From positions 248,001 through 312,000 of the forward strand of contig JAFOLH010000001.1 of NCBI GenBank assembly GCA_017419405.1: DNA of 64,000 bases, given 5' to 3'. This stretch comes from Renibacterium sp. Its GTDB lineage: Bacteria > Actinomycetota > Actinomycetes > Actinomycetales > Micrococcaceae. The notes under the pieces are model-generated. The model worked only from the letters and a program-made list of their open reading frames with translations. It did not search any database and was not told the origin of the DNA. The position numbers and the translations under genes are program-made. The first letter of the stretch is position 1. Each line of letters begins with the position of its first letter. Shown here piece by piece: positions 1 through 8,816 of the stretch.

Positions 1-1134
1 CCCCAATTGGAATCCGCGCTCGTGCACCGTCCGGGCGATGTCGAAGAGTTCCTGGCGCCGTTCTTCCGGGGAGTCCCCGCCGGTATTGAGCGGATCGTCG
101 AGTCCGTCGGCGAAGGCTTTCACGGACTCGATCCGCAGCCACCGTCCGTCGATGCCCGACGGCGCTTTCCAAGCGTCGAGGAAGTCCTGGAATTGTGCGG
201 CCCGGCCGCCGGACTGGCCCACCGGGGCCAACTGGATGTCCACCCGCATGGGCAGCTTCCCGGCCCGGGCCAACTCCAGATAGACCGCCAAAGTGTCCAT
301 GCCCAGCCCGGTGCCGTCGCCCATGCCCGGGCCGATCACCGGCTCGGTGTAGCTGGTCAGACCGAGCCGGTGCAATTGTCCGAAGGACTGGGCCAGCGCG
401 GTGCGGTGCTCCTCCGCGGTGTACGGCGGGACTACGCCGTTGACCAGATTCTGCGCCGCTTCGTAGAGCACCCCGGTCGGCTGGCCCTGCGCGTCCAGGC
501 CGACCCCCGGATCTTCGCCGCCGCGGATCCCGGCCAGCTCCAGCGCCCGGCTGTTCACGATCGTGATGTGCGAGCTGGCCTCACGGATCGCGACCGGATG
601 GGCCTCGGCGACCGCATCGATGTCGCGCCGGTTCAGACTCGCCCGCTCGGCGGCGGAAAACAGCTCGAGGTCCAGGCCGAAGCACTTGATCCAGGATTCC
701 GGATCGGGCTGCCGTTGCACGGCCGCACGGATCGCGCTCTGCATTTGCGCAATCGTCACGGCTGCGCCCAAATCGACGGTCAACGGCGGCCTGGTCAGGG
801 CGTACTGGGCGAAGTGGAAATGCGAATCGTTGATTCCGGGCAGCAGGGTTCCGCCGCGCAAGTCGATGCTGCGCGCGCCTTTGGCGCTGCGCCGCAGCTC
901 GTTCCCGCCCACTGCGGCGATCCGGTTCCCGCGGACCAGGACCGCGCTGGCCTCCGGGCAGGCCGGATCCATGGTCAGCACGGAACCGCTGTGGAACAGC
1001 ACCGCGTCTTGCGGGCTTTGGCTCCGCGGCGCGGCGGACGCTGCTGCCGGTGCCGCCGCCGAGGCGGCAAGGCCGGTCAAGGCGAAACCGGTTCCGGCTA
1101 CTTTGACCAATGACCGTCGGCTGATGGCTTGCAT
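1..1134 (-). CDS. Tat-exported amidohydrolase (Amidohydrolase_3/YtcJ-like), 3' end cut by window edge
   Basis: Reading leftward from the ATG at 1134, the frame stays open to base 1, giving 378 codons; members of this family are usually about 550-600 residues, so the C-terminus lies outside the window. A twin-arginine motif SRRSLVK (residues 5-11) followed by a hydrophobic Ala-rich stretch to about residue 36 indicates Tat export. The metal-binding motif H-F-H is at residues 105-107, in the context PGINDSHFHF, as expected for metal-dependent hydrolases that cleave amide or similar bonds. A ribosome-binding site AGGAAG lies about 10 nt upstream of the ATG and supports this start. It diverges from the lipoprotein gene at 1360. 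The substrate cannot be read from the sequence. Confidence 0.85.
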   Translation of the reverse strand, partial: MQAISRRSLVKVAGTGFALTGLAASAAAPAAASAAPRSQSPQDAVLFHSGSVLTMDPACPEASAVLVRGNRIAAVGGNELRRSAKGARSIDLRGGTLLPGINDSHFHFAQYALTRPPLTVDLGAAVTIAQMQSAIRAAVQRQPDPESWIKCFGLDLELFSAAERASLNRRDIDAVAEAHPVAIREASSHITIVNSRALELAGIRGGEDPGVGLDAQGQPTGVLYEAAQNLVNGVVPPYTAEEHRTALAQSFGQLHRLGLTSYTEPVIGPGMGDGTGLGMDTLAVYLELARAGKLPMRVDIQLAPVGQSGGRAAQFQDFLDAWKAPSGIDGRWLRIESVKAFADGLDDPLNTGGDSPEERRQELFDIARTVHERGFQLG

Positions 1135-1359
1135 GAAGTACTCGCTTCCTGGCTGAGGGGCGGCCGTCGGAGAAGCTCGCGACCGGTGCTTACATGCTGC
1201 TGATCGCAGAACCGAAGAGTCCAACAGATTCTCCTCTGAGGAATTCGACCGGGGGCATCCCGGTTCCGAGGTCATGCGACGTTTTGTTACGGTGGAGGAA
1301 GCCTGCCGAGGTTTCCGACTCGGCCGGTACGGAGATGACGGACGATACGAGAGTGTGGC

Positions 1360-2373
1360 GTGCTGCCAACGATGACAAGAAGTACCGGAAAGACCCGACG
1401 GAACCCGATATTCGCGGCAACGGCGACATTGCTGGCGCTCCTGCTGCTCGGCTCGGGCTGCAGCATCGGGCCACAGCAATCCGACGCCGGGCAATCCGGG
1501 GCGAATCCGCCGTCGGGCACTGGCCAGGGGACTTCTGGTGGATCGCCGTCATCGGCCGCGCCGCTGCCGCCGAAGCCGCCGGAGCTGATCGGCGGCGGGC
1601 GGGCGGTTTTCCCGGATCGCCGATTCGTCGCACTCTACGGCCATCCCGGCACTCCGAGTCTGGGCGCCCTGGGCGAGCAGGACCTGGCCGGCTCGATTGC
1701 CCGGGTCAAGGATTTGGCCGCGCAATACCAACCCTATTCGTCGGTGCCGGTGGTTCCGGCCTTCGAGATCATCGCCACCGTGGCGGCCGGAGCGGCCGGG
1801 CAGGACGGGAACTACTCCAACGAGACCCCGGTCGAGAAACTCCGGCCCTGGGTGGCCGAGGCAGCCCGGGCCGGGGTCTACGTGGTGCTGGACCTGCAGC
1901 CGGGGCGAACCGATTTCAGCACCCAGGCCCAGCAGTACCAGGAACTCTTGGCACAGCCGAATGTCGGTCTGGCACTCGACCCGGAATGGCGGCTCGGCCC
2001 GGAGCAGCTGCCGCTCGGACAGATCGGCTCGGTGTCCGCGGAAGAGGTCAATGCCACCGGGGCTTGGCTGGCCGGGATCACCAAAGCCGGCAATCTGCCA
2101 CAGAAGATTTTCATGCTGCACCAGTTCCGGATGAGCATGGTGCAGCACCGCGAGCAGTTGAAGAACCTGCCGGAGTTGGCCACCGTGGTCCATGCGGACG
2201 GCCAGGGCGCCCGCGGCGACAAGTTCGCCACCTGGACGGCATTGCAGGCCGGTCTGCCGGAGTGGGTCCGGTTGGGTTGGAAGAACTTCCTGGACGAGGA
2301 CCCGGAATTGCTCAGTCCGGCGGAAACCATGCAGGCAGTCCAGCCGGTGCTGTGGTTCATTTCCTACCAGTAG
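1360..2373 (+). CDS. Predicted lipoprotein, function unknown
   Basis: 337 residues. A basic N-terminus (KTRR, residues 11-14) is followed by a hydrophobic run and LLGSGC with Cys34, a lipobox that is slightly atypical because Gly is at -3. The mature protein starts with about 50 Gly/Ser/Pro-rich linker residues. A folded domain follows with segments such as YVVLDLQPGR and ALDPEWRL, resembling beta/alpha-barrel hydrolases, but I do not recognise a family. The GTG at 1360 is the longest start; the ATG at 1372 is equally possible and neither has a clear ribosome-binding site. The gene converges with the SDR gene, separated by only 6 bp. Confidence 0.75.
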   Translation: MLPTMTRSTGKTRRNPIFAATATLLALLLLGSGCSIGPQQSDAGQSGANPPSGTGQGTSGGSPSSAAPLPPKPPELIGGGRAVFPDRRFVALYGHPGTPSLGALGEQDLAGSIARVKDLAAQYQPYSSVPVVPAFEIIATVAAGAAGQDGNYSNETPVEKLRPWVAEAARAGVYVVLDLQPGRTDFSTQAQQYQELLAQPNVGLALDPEWRLGPEQLPLGQIGSVSAEEVNATGAWLAGITKAGNLPQKIFMLHQFRMSMVQHREQLKNLPELATVVHADGQGARGDKFATWTALQAGLPEWVRLGWKNFLDEDPELLSPAETMQAVQPVLWFISYQ

Positions 2374-2379
2374 GCGGCG

Positions 2380-3138
2380 TCAGCGGCCGCCGCTGACCGG
2401 CAGCACCGCTCCGGTGATGTAGGACGCTTCGGGGGAGAGCAGCCAAAGCACGGCCTCGGCGACCTCGGCCGGTTCGGCGGCGCGGCCCATCGGGATCGTG
2501 CCCGACAACCGGCTGACCCGGTCGGGCATCCCCGCGGCCTGGTGCAATCCGGTCTCGGTCAGCCCTGGGGCCACCGCGTTGACCCGGATGCCGTGTTTGG
2601 CGGTTTCCGCAGCCAGGCCGCGGGTGAGCACGTCGATCGCACCCTTGCTCGCCGCATAGTGCACCCATTCGCCCGGCGACCCGGCTTTCGTCGCGGTGGA
2701 GGAGATGTTCACGATCGCCCGCGGCGGACCAGGATGCGGTTGCCAATGCCGCAGCACGGCTTGGCTCAGCAAGAGGGTGCCGAGCAGATTGACGTCCAGG
2801 GTACGGCGCAGCACCGATTCCAGCACATCCACCAGGTTCCCGGGCGAATTCCCAGTGATCGCGGCGTTGTTCACCAACGCGGTCAGCTCGCCGAGTTCGG
2901 CGGCCGCAGCCACCAGCGCATCGCAGTCCGCGGCATCCGCGACGTCGCCCTGGACCGCCCGAGCAGTGCCGCCGGCCGCGGAAATCCGCTGCAGCACCGA
3001 TGCGGCGCCCTGCCGGTCGGCCGAATAGTTGACGATCACCGAATAGCCGGCCCGCGCAGCGCGCAATGCGACTGCGGCGCCGATTCCGCGGCTGGCGCCG
3101 CTGATCAGCACGACCCCCGGCGGCTGGGCGGCGGTCAT
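2380..3138 (-). CDS. Short-chain dehydrogenase/reductase (SDR), classical type
   Basis: 252 residues. The NAD(P)-binding motif SGASRGIG is at residues 13-20, the structural motif NNAA at 90-93, the catalytic Ser at about 146-147, and the YxxxK pair at Tyr161/Lys165 (YAASK). The C-terminal region has the usual PG motif (VAPGLTET) and SGG end. It resembles FabG-like oxidoreductases and probably reduces a ketone or oxidises an alcohol in the cytoplasm; the substrate is not readable. The start ATG (3138) overlaps the stop of ppgK by 4 bp (ATGA), so translation is probably coupled. A longer upstream frame exists but would lie entirely within ppgK. Confidence 0.88.
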   Translation of the reverse strand: MTAAQPPGVVLISGASRGIGAAVALRAARAGYSVIVNYSADRQGAASVLQRISAAGGTARAVQGDVADAADCDALVAAAAELGELTALVNNAAITGNSPGNLVDVLESVLRRTLDVNLLGTLLLSQAVLRHWQPHPGPPRAIVNISSTATKAGSPGEWVHYAASKGAIDVLTRGLAAETAKHGIRVNAVAPGLTETGLHQAAGMPDRVSRLSGTIPMGRAAEPAEVAEAVLWLLSPEASYITGAVLPVSGGR

Positions 3139-3926
3139 TTCTTCTTGAAATGCCTGGATGCCTGCAGTGCCGCGCCGACGATGCCGGCATTGTTCTTCAG
3201 TTCCGCGGTGACGATCTTGGTCTGCAGGTTCAGTTTCGGCAGGAAATCTTCGCTTCGCTTGGAAATCCCGCCGCCGACGATGAAGAGTTCCGGGGAGAAC
3301 AGGAACTCGACGTGCGAGAAGTAGCGCTGCAGGCGTTCGCTGTAGGTGTCCCAATCCAAGTTCTCACGTTCCCGGGCCGAGGCGGAGGCCCGGGACTCGG
3401 CGTCGTAGCCGTCGAGTTCCAGGTGCCCGAGCTCGGCGTTCGGCACCAGCTTGCCGTTGAAAATGAACGCCGATCCGATTCCGGTGCCCAGAGTGATCAC
3501 CAGCACGGTGCCGTCCTGGCCCTTGCCCACGCCGTAGGCGACCTCCGCGACGCCGGCGGCGTCGGCGTCGTTCATCACGTGCACCGGACGGTCGAGTTCT
3601 CCGGTCAGCAGAGCGTCGACGTCGGTGCCGATCCAGCTTTTGTCCACGTTCGCGGCGGAACGGGCCACGCCGTGCGCGATGATCGCGGGGAAGTCCACGC
3701 CGACCGGGTTTTCCGCCGACGGCGCTTCGTCCCGGCTCATCAACTCATCGACGATTTGCTTGACCACCTTGGCCACGGCCTGGGGCGTGGAAGGCTGCGG
3801 GGTGTCGATCCGGAACCGGTCGCCGACCAGTTCGCCCTTTTTGAGATTGACGATGCCGCCCTTGATCCCGGTGCCGCCGATGTCGATACCGATGACGTAA
3901 TGGGGTTTCTGCGCGTTCTTCGACAT
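3135..3926 (-). CDS. ppgK: Polyphosphate glucokinase (ROK family)
   Basis: 263 residues. It phosphorylates glucose to glucose-6-phosphate using polyphosphate (and usually ATP) in the cytoplasm; this enzyme is typical of Actinobacteria. The phosphate-binding motif DIGGTGIKGG is at residues 15-24, the catalytic Asp in VMNDADAAG is at about residue 120, and a second phosphate loop is in ITLGTGIGS. I chose the ATG at 3926 over the GTG at 3932 because GGAG sits 5 nt before the ATG and overlaps the GTG. It is the first gene of a two-gene unit with the SDR gene, joined by a 4-bp overlap. Confidence 0.93.
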   Translation of the reverse strand: MSKNAQKPHYVIGIDIGGTGIKGGIVNLKKGELVGDRFRIDTPQPSTPQAVAKVVKQIVDELMSRDEAPSAENPVGVDFPAIIAHGVARSAANVDKSWIGTDVDALLTGELDRPVHVMNDADAAGVAEVAYGVGKGQDGTVLVITLGTGIGSAFIFNGKLVPNAELGHLELDGYDAESRASASARERENLDWDTYSERLQRYFSHVEFLFSPELFIVGGGISKRSEDFLPKLNLQTKIVTAELKNNAGIVGAALQASRHFKKK

Positions 3927-3984
3927 GGTCACTCCGGATAGCTGGAAGGGAAGGGAAAGGCGGAACTGGAATGGTTCTGGAAGC

Positions 3985-4851
3985 TCAGGGCAAAGTCAGG
4001 ATTTCGGCCCCGGAGTCGGTGACCAGGAGCGTGTGTTCGAACTGGGCGGTCCGCTTGCGGTCTCGGGTGACCACGGTCCAGTCGTCGTCCCACATGTCCC
4101 ATTCGACGGTGCCCAAGGTGAGCATCGGTTCGATGGTAAAGGTCATCCCGGTCTCGATCACCGTGCTGTAGGCCGGAGCGGCGTCATAATGCGGGATGAT
4201 CAGGCCGGTGTGGAAGGCTTCGCCGACGCCGTGCCCGGTGAAGTCCCGGACCACACCGTACCCGAAGCGCTTCGCATAGGACTCGATGGCCCGGCCGATC
4301 ACATTGATCTCACGGCCCGGCGCCACCGCCTTGATCGCGCGGCGCAGCGATTCTTCGGTGCGTTCGACCAGCAGGCGGGACTCCTCGTCGACTTCGCCGA
4401 CCAGGAAAGTGTAGTTGGTGTCGCCGTGCACCCCGTCTTTGTACGCGGTGATGTCGATGTTGACGATGTCGCCGTTGTTGAGCACGGTGGAGTCCGGGAT
4501 GCCATGGCAGATGACTTCGTTCACCGAAGAGCACAGCGATTTGGGGAATCCCCGGTAGCCGAGGGTCGACGGGTAAGCCCCGTTGGCGATGACGAATTCG
4601 TGGCCGATCCGGTCCAACTCATCGGTGCTGACGCCGGGCGCAATGTGCTTTCCGACTTCCACGATGGCTTGCGCCGCGATTTTCGAGGCCGCACGGATTC
4701 TGGCGATCGTGTCCGCGGACTTCACCTCGGAGCCGGTGAACACGGCAGGGCCCGCCTTGCCGACGTATTCGGGGCGGGCGATGGCGGCAGGCACGGCGCG
4801 TTCCGGGCTCAGGGTTCCGGGCAGCAGGGTTCCGAGGGGCGCATGAAGCAT
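3985..4851 (-). CDS. map: Methionine aminopeptidase, type I
   Basis: 288 residues. It removes the initiator methionine from nascent proteins. All five metal ligands of the pita-bread fold are visible: Asp133 (NID), Asp144 (HGDTN), His207 (GHGVG), Glu241 (TIEP) and Glu272 (FEHT), plus the substrate His116 (CHGIP). The N-terminal 40-residue Pro-rich extension ([10 protein letters not shown] and onward) is typical of the longer actinobacterial MetAP1 form. There is no ribosome-binding site. Instead TAGGAT lies exactly 6 nt before the ATG, so the mRNA is probably leaderless. Confidence 0.95.
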   Translation of the reverse strand: MLHAPLGTLLPGTLSPERAVPAAIARPEYVGKAGPAVFTGSEVKSADTIARIRAASKIAAQAIVEVGKHIAPGVSTDELDRIGHEFVIANGAYPSTLGYRGFPKSLCSSVNEVICHGIPDSTVLNNGDIVNIDITAYKDGVHGDTNYTFLVGEVDEESRLLVERTEESLRRAIKAVAPGREINVIGRAIESYAKRFGYGVVRDFTGHGVGEAFHTGLIIPHYDAAPAYSTVIETGMTFTIEPMLTLGTVEWDMWDDDWTVVTRDRKRTAQFEHTLLVTDSGAEILTLP

Positions 4852-4857
4852 GAATCC

Positions 4858-4863
4858 ATCCTA
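4858..4863 (-). promoter_or_regulatory. -10 element of leaderless map promoter
   Basis: TAGGAT on the minus strand, 6 nt before the map ATG at 4851. No recognisable -35. This spacing places the transcription start at the ATG. Confidence 0.5.
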
Positions 4864-4967
4864 CGCATTCGTCCCCTTCATTGCCCGTCCCGGTTAGGCT
4901 GGAACTGCCGGGCCGAAATGTCCGGCATGCAAAAGAGAAGCCAGCCGTGACAATGAACGGAGCCGGA

Positions 4968-5132
4968 ATGCCGCAGTTTTGGTACAACGTGAAGACCCAT
5001 GAAGTAGAAGAAGACGCCCAGTCTGACTGGACGCAGCTGATCGGCCCGTATGAAACCCGGGCCGAGGCCGAACAGGCCCTGGCCAAGGTCCGGGAGCGCA
5101 ATGAAGCCTGGGACGGCCAAGACGACGACTGA
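4968..5132 (+). CDS. Small SPOR-like conserved actinobacterial protein
   Basis: 54 residues: PQFWYNVKTHEVEE at the N-terminus, then a DWTQLIGPYETRAEAEQAL segment resembling the short SPOR-like motif (G-P-Y-x-T-x-x-E-A) seen in small Micrococcaceae proteins. No signal peptide or membrane segment, so it is probably cytosolic. I chose the ATG at 4968 because GGAG lies 5 nt upstream; an in-frame ATG at 4953 and a GTG at 4947 would add an unlikely leader. The 3' end overlaps the next gene by 32 bp in another frame, so the two are probably co-expressed. Function unknown. Confidence 0.72.
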   Translation: MPQFWYNVKTHEVEEDAQSDWTQLIGPYETRAEAEQALAKVRERNEAWDGQDDD

Positions 5133-5676
5133 GCCGTCGCCCCCGGAGCGCCGGGTGGTCCTGGTCAACGGGATCAGCGGTGCCGGGAAGACCACGCTGG
5201 CGAAGCAATTGGCATCCCGGCTCGGCATCCCGCTGTTCAGCAAGGACGACTTCAAAGAAGCCTTCTACGATTTCGGCCCGCCCGGCATCCCTCCGGCCCA
5301 GTTGGGCATGTTGTCGATGGAGGCGCTCTGGACTGCTGCGGCGGCGGTGCCATTTTGCATCGTGGAATCGCATTTCCACCGGCAACGGGACCGGGCTTTC
5401 GCCGCGGCCGGGTTGGCCCGCGCCGGCCTAGTGCCGGTGTTGGAGATCTACTGTCGGCTCGACCCGGAAACCGCGCGTGCCCGCGCGATTGGCCGGGCTG
5501 CGGCAGGGAACCGGCACCGGGTGCACGCAGAGGATTCCTTCAGCTCGGAACAGTGGGCTTTGCTGGCCCAAGGCGCAGAACCGCTCGGCTTCGGTGCGGT
5601 GCTCGAACTGGATGCGGCAAACCCCATCGATGTTGCCGGCGTGGTCGACCGGGTGAGCTGGAAGCTGCGCTGCTGA
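5101..5676 (+). CDS. P-loop kinase-like protein (AAA_33/zeta-toxin-like fold)
   Basis: 191 residues. Walker A GISGAGKT is at residues 24-31, then SRLGIPLFSKDDFKEAFYD, in which an Asp pair follows the P-loop strand as in small-molecule kinases. The central stretch IVESHFH and the Arg-rich lid around ARARAIGRAA (about residues 125-140) fit a phosphotransferase. The start at 5101 is supported by GGGAG 4-5 nt upstream; it overlaps the preceding small gene by 32 bp. The phosphorylated substrate cannot be inferred. A 6-bp hairpin (GCTGAG/CTCAGC) spans its stop codon. Confidence 0.75.
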   Translation: MKPGTAKTTTEPSPPERRVVLVNGISGAGKTTLAKQLASRLGIPLFSKDDFKEAFYDFGPPGIPPAQLGMLSMEALWTAAAAVPFCIVESHFHRQRDRAFAAAGLARAGLVPVLEIYCRLDPETARARAIGRAAAGNRHRVHAEDSFSSEQWALLAQGAEPLGFGAVLELDAANPIDVAGVVDRVSWKLRC

Positions 5677-5805
5677 GGCATAGATTTCTCAGCCTGCGGC
5701 ACAGGGAACTTGGCAAAGACTCAGCCCGGGTTTAGCTGCGTTGCGGCCGCGGCACAAGTCGCGTTGGGAAACTGGTTGCCCAAGGCATTTTACTAAGGAG
5801 CCACA

Positions 5806-6354
5806 GTGATCTATTCACCCCCCTCGGAATCGCCCGAACGGCCGCAACGAAAAACTGGCCGGCGCTGGATCCGGAACGCCGCGATCGGTACCGCCGCAGT
5901 CGCCGTCGTGATCGGAGCCGGTGCCACCGCGGTCTACGCCGCGGACGCCTCCGGCAGCGGAACGCTGGCTGCCGCGAGCAGCCAAACCGCAGGTCAGCAC
6001 AAAACGCATGCGGGCAAGGTCCTGCACAGCGAATCGGTCGTGGACCGGAACGGCAGCACGGTGACCCTGGACCGGCAGTCCGGAACCGTCGAATCCGTTT
6101 CGGCGACCTCGATCACGGTCAAGAGCAGCGACGGCTTCAGCCAGACCTATGTGCTGGACAGCTCGACGAAGCTCCTGCAGGTGCCGGCCAAACCGGCAGC
6201 CGGTGAAGCGAAGCCGGCCCAACCGAAAGCCGAGCGGCCGAAGCCGACGTCGATCACCAGCCAAGACCTCAAGGCCGGCGACTCGGTGCGGGTCAGCGCG
6301 CTCAAAGCAGGATCGACCTTGACCGCGGAACGGGTGGTGCTGGCCGCCAAGTAG
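5806..6354 (+). CDS. Exported or membrane-anchored DUF5666-like protein
   Basis: 182 residues. A basic stretch (KTGRRWIRN, 16-24) precedes one hydrophobic segment (about 26-45), either a signal peptide or a single N-terminal anchor. The exterior part has short beta-strand units ending in an alternating pattern like that of DUF5666 small beta-barrels (GTVESVSATSITVKSSDG), and a Lys/Pro/Ala-rich linker at about 130-150. The GTG start has AAGGAG 7 nt upstream. It stands alone between a weak hairpin and the large inverted repeat at 6379-6439. Function unknown. Confidence 0.65.
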   Translation: MIYSPPSESPERPQRKTGRRWIRNAAIGTAAVAVVIGAGATAVYAADASGSGTLAAASSQTAGQHKTHAGKVLHSESVVDRNGSTVTLDRQSGTVESVSATSITVKSSDGFSQTYVLDSSTKLLQVPAKPAAGEAKPAQPKAERPKPTSITSQDLKAGDSVRVSALKAGSTLTAERVVLAAK

Positions 6355-6378
6355 TCCGGGCAATCGGGTCGAGAAGCC

Positions 6379-6439
6379 CACTTGGGCGCAGTTCAGCAGG
6401 GTTCGCAATGCTCAGACCCTGCTGAACTGCGCCCAAGTG
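6379..6439. repeat. 24-bp perfect inverted repeat with 13-nt loop
   Basis: Left arm 6379-6402 and right arm 6416-6439 are exact reverse complements over 24 bp (arm begins CACTTGGGCGCAGTTC). It lies between two convergent genes (5806-6354 and panB). It could terminate both transcripts, but there is no T-run and the stem is longer than a typical terminator, so a REP-like dispersed palindrome is the alternative. Confidence 0.85.
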
Positions 6440-6466
6440 CACGAAACGGGCTAGCGGGTTCTTGGC

Positions 6467-7345
6467 TCAGAACGAGTGTTCCGGGCCGGGGAAGACCCCG
6501 TCCCGGACTTCGGCGCCGAACTGCTGGGCCGCGTCGCTGAGCGCCGAGCGCAGGTCGGCGTACTGCTTGACGAATTTCGCCACTTGGCCGCCGCGCAGTC
6601 CGGCCATGTCCTGCCAAACCAGCACTTGGCCGGTGGTCGCGGAGCCCGCGCCGATGCCTACCGTGGGCACGCTGACTGCGGCGTCCACCGCTGCGGCGAC
6701 GTCGGCAGGGACCATTTCCATCAAAACGCAGAAGGCGCCTGCCTCGGCCAGGGCGACCGCGTCGTCCACAACGGCTTGCCCGGCGTCGCCGCGGCCCTGC
6801 ACCCGGTACCCGCCCAGGGCGTGTTCGCTCTGCGGAGTGAATCCGATGTGCGCCACCACGGGGATCCCGGCGTCGGTCAGGGCCCGGATATGCGGCGCCA
6901 ACCGGGCGGAGCCTTCGACTTTGACCGCGGCGACCAGGCCTTCTTTCAGGAACCGTACCCCGGTGGCCACGGCTTGCTCGGGTGAAACCTGGTAACTGCC
7001 GAAGGGCAGATCCGCGATCACCAGCGCCCGTCGCGCGGATCGGGCGACGGCCCGGCACAAGGGCAGCAGCTCATCCACGGTGACCGGAATCGTGGTGTCG
7101 TAGCCGTACACGTTGTTCGCCGCGGAATCGCCGACCAGCAGGGTTTCGATGCCGGCTTCGTCGAAGATCTGGGCGGAATATTGGTCGTAGGCGGTGAGCA
7201 TGGCGAATTTCCGGCCTTCGTCCTTCGCCTGCTGCAAGTGGTGCAGCCGGATTTTGCGCGGTGAAAGCGGGACCGGCGAGGCCGAGGCAGATGCGGGTTT
7301 TTCGATGCCCGAGCCGTAGGGGGCGGGCAGTTCTGCGGAACTCAT
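6467..7345 (-). CDS. panB: 3-methyl-2-oxobutanoate hydroxymethyltransferase
   Basis: 292 residues. It catalyses the first committed step of pantothenate (CoA) synthesis, transferring a hydroxymethyl group from 5,10-methylene-THF to 2-oxoisovalerate. Family signatures are present: MLTAYDQ (49-55), VGDS (71-74), ADLPFGSY (111-118), KVEGS (about 142-146), AHIGFTPQ and the LMEMVP segment near residue 205. The first 30 residues are a Ser/Ala/Pro-rich extension also seen in mycobacterial homologues. TAGGCT lies 6 nt before the ATG, suggesting a leaderless transcript. It diverges from glnA2 across 106 bp. Confidence 0.95.
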   Translation of the reverse strand: MSSAELPAPYGSGIEKPASASASPVPLSPRKIRLHHLQQAKDEGRKFAMLTAYDQYSAQIFDEAGIETLLVGDSAANNVYGYDTTIPVTVDELLPLCRAVARSARRALVIADLPFGSYQVSPEQAVATGVRFLKEGLVAAVKVEGSARLAPHIRALTDAGIPVVAHIGFTPQSEHALGGYRVQGRGDAGQAVVDDAVALAEAGAFCVLMEMVPADVAAAVDAAVSVPTVGIGAGSATTGQVLVWQDMAGLRGGQVAKFVKQYADLRSALSDAAQQFGAEVRDGVFPGPEHSF

Positions 7346-7351
7346 GGCTTG

Positions 7352-7357
7352 AGCCTA
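7352..7357 (-). promoter_or_regulatory. -10 element of leaderless panB promoter
   Basis: TAGGCT on the minus strand, 6 nt before the panB ATG (7345). No ribosome-binding site is present. Confidence 0.5.
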
Positions 7358-7451
7358 CTTGACCCCGGTCACATCGCTGCCGACATGACGGATTGCTCGG
7401 TAGAGTTGGGGGAGCTCGCCAGGAGCAGAACTCGATCATTGAGGAGCCCCG

Positions 7452-8792
7452 ATGGACCGTCAGCAAGAATTCGTCCTCCGCACCATTGAAGAACGCGATG
7501 TGCGTTTTGTGCGGCTCTGGTTCACCGACGTCGTCGGATCGCTCAAATCGGTGGCCCTGGCACCGGCCGAAGTGGAGGGAGCCTTCGAAGAAGGGCTGGG
7601 TTTCGACGGCTCTTCGATCGAAGGGCTGGCCCGGGTGTTCGAATCTGACATGTTGCTGCAGCCGGACCCTTCGACCTTCCAGATCCTGCCCTGGCGCGGC
7701 GAAACCGAGCAGACGTCGCGGATGTTCTGCGACATCCTCACCCCGGACGGCCAGCCTTCGACGGCGGATCCGCGGAACGTGCTCAAACGGACCTTGGCCA
7801 AGGCCGCGGACATGGGGTTCACCTGCTACACGCACCCGGAGATCGAGTTCTACCTGCTCAAGTCGGAAGAACTCGGTGCGGATGGGCAGCCGGTGCCGGT
7901 GGACCGCGCCGGATATTTCGACCATGTCCCCGGAGGGGTCGCCCAAGACTTCCGCCGGACTGCGGTGGCGATGCTGGAGAGCGTCGGAATCTCGGTCGAG
8001 TTCAGCCATCACGAGGCCGGCCCCGGGCAGAACGAAATCGACCTGCGTTACGCCGATGCGCTGCAGACCGCGGACAACATCATGACCTTCCGCACCGTGA
8101 TCAAAGAGGTCGCCTTGCAACAAGGCACTTACGCGACCTTCATGCCGAAGCCGTTCTCCGACCATCCCGGTTCCGGCATGCACACGCATTTCTCGCTGTT
8201 CGAGGGCGACTCGAACGCCTTCTACGAAGCCGGCGCGGAATTCCAACTTTCGGCCACGGCCCGGCAGTTCATCGCCGGAATCCTCAAACATGCACCGGAA
8301 TTCACCACGGTGACCAACCAGTTCGTCAACTCCTACAAGCGGCTCTGGGGCGGCGGCGAAGCGCCCAGCTACCTTTCCTGGGGACACAACAACCGCTCCG
8401 CCCTGGTCCGGGTCCCGTTGTACAAGCCGGGCAAAGGCCAATCGGCACGGATCGAATACCGGGGCATCGATTCGGCCACCAATCCCTATCTCGCCTATGC
8501 GGTGCTGCTGGGCGCAGGACTCAAGGGCATCGAGGAAGGCTATGAATTGCCGCCGGCCGCCGAAGACGACGTGTGGTCGCTGACCTCGGCCGAACGCCGG
8601 GCGCTGGGCCACGATCCGCTGCCTTCGAGCCTGCATGACGCGATCCGGCTGACCGAAGAGTCGGAGCTGATGGCGGAAATCCTCGGCGAGCAGGTCTTCG
8701 AACACTTCCTGCGGAACAAGCGGGCGGATTGGCTGGACTACCGGCTGGAAGTCACCCCGTTCGAGTTGCGGCGCAACCTCGGCATCCTCTGA
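7452..8792 (+). CDS. glnA2: Glutamine synthetase, GlnA2 type
   Basis: 446 residues, the usual length for actinobacterial GlnA2 (shorter than GlnA1). Motifs: the beta-Grasp segment with FDGSSIEG (51-58), metal-ligand Glu residues in HPEIEFY (about 128-134), the ATP-binding block MPKPFSDHPGSGMH (231-244), and the NRSALVR region (about 314-320). The residue aligned with the adenylylated tyrosine of GlnA1 is Trp375 (DDVWSL), so GlnE cannot modify it there; this agrees with GlnA2 enzymes not being adenylylation targets. A GAGGAG site lies 6 nt before the ATG. glnE follows after 24 bp, the same order as in mycobacteria. Confidence 0.93.
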   Translation: MDRQQEFVLRTIEERDVRFVRLWFTDVVGSLKSVALAPAEVEGAFEEGLGFDGSSIEGLARVFESDMLLQPDPSTFQILPWRGETEQTSRMFCDILTPDGQPSTADPRNVLKRTLAKAADMGFTCYTHPEIEFYLLKSEELGADGQPVPVDRAGYFDHVPGGVAQDFRRTAVAMLESVGISVEFSHHEAGPGQNEIDLRYADALQTADNIMTFRTVIKEVALQQGTYATFMPKPFSDHPGSGMHTHFSLFEGDSNAFYEAGAEFQLSATARQFIAGILKHAPEFTTVTNQFVNSYKRLWGGGEAPSYLSWGHNNRSALVRVPLYKPGKGQSARIEYRGIDSATNPYLAYAVLLGAGLKGIEEGYELPPAAEDDVWSLTSAERRALGHDPLPSSLHDAIRLTEESELMAEILGEQVFEHFLRNKRADWLDYRLEVTPFELRRNLGIL

Positions 8793-8816
8793 GCCGATGC
8801 CGCAGATGGTCCGAAC

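Noticed and set aside
7-1113. Long plus-strand frame opposite the amidohydrolase
   Set aside because: Composition is Arg/Gly/Gln-rich with no family features; the minus strand carries a clear Tat signal and HxH motif.
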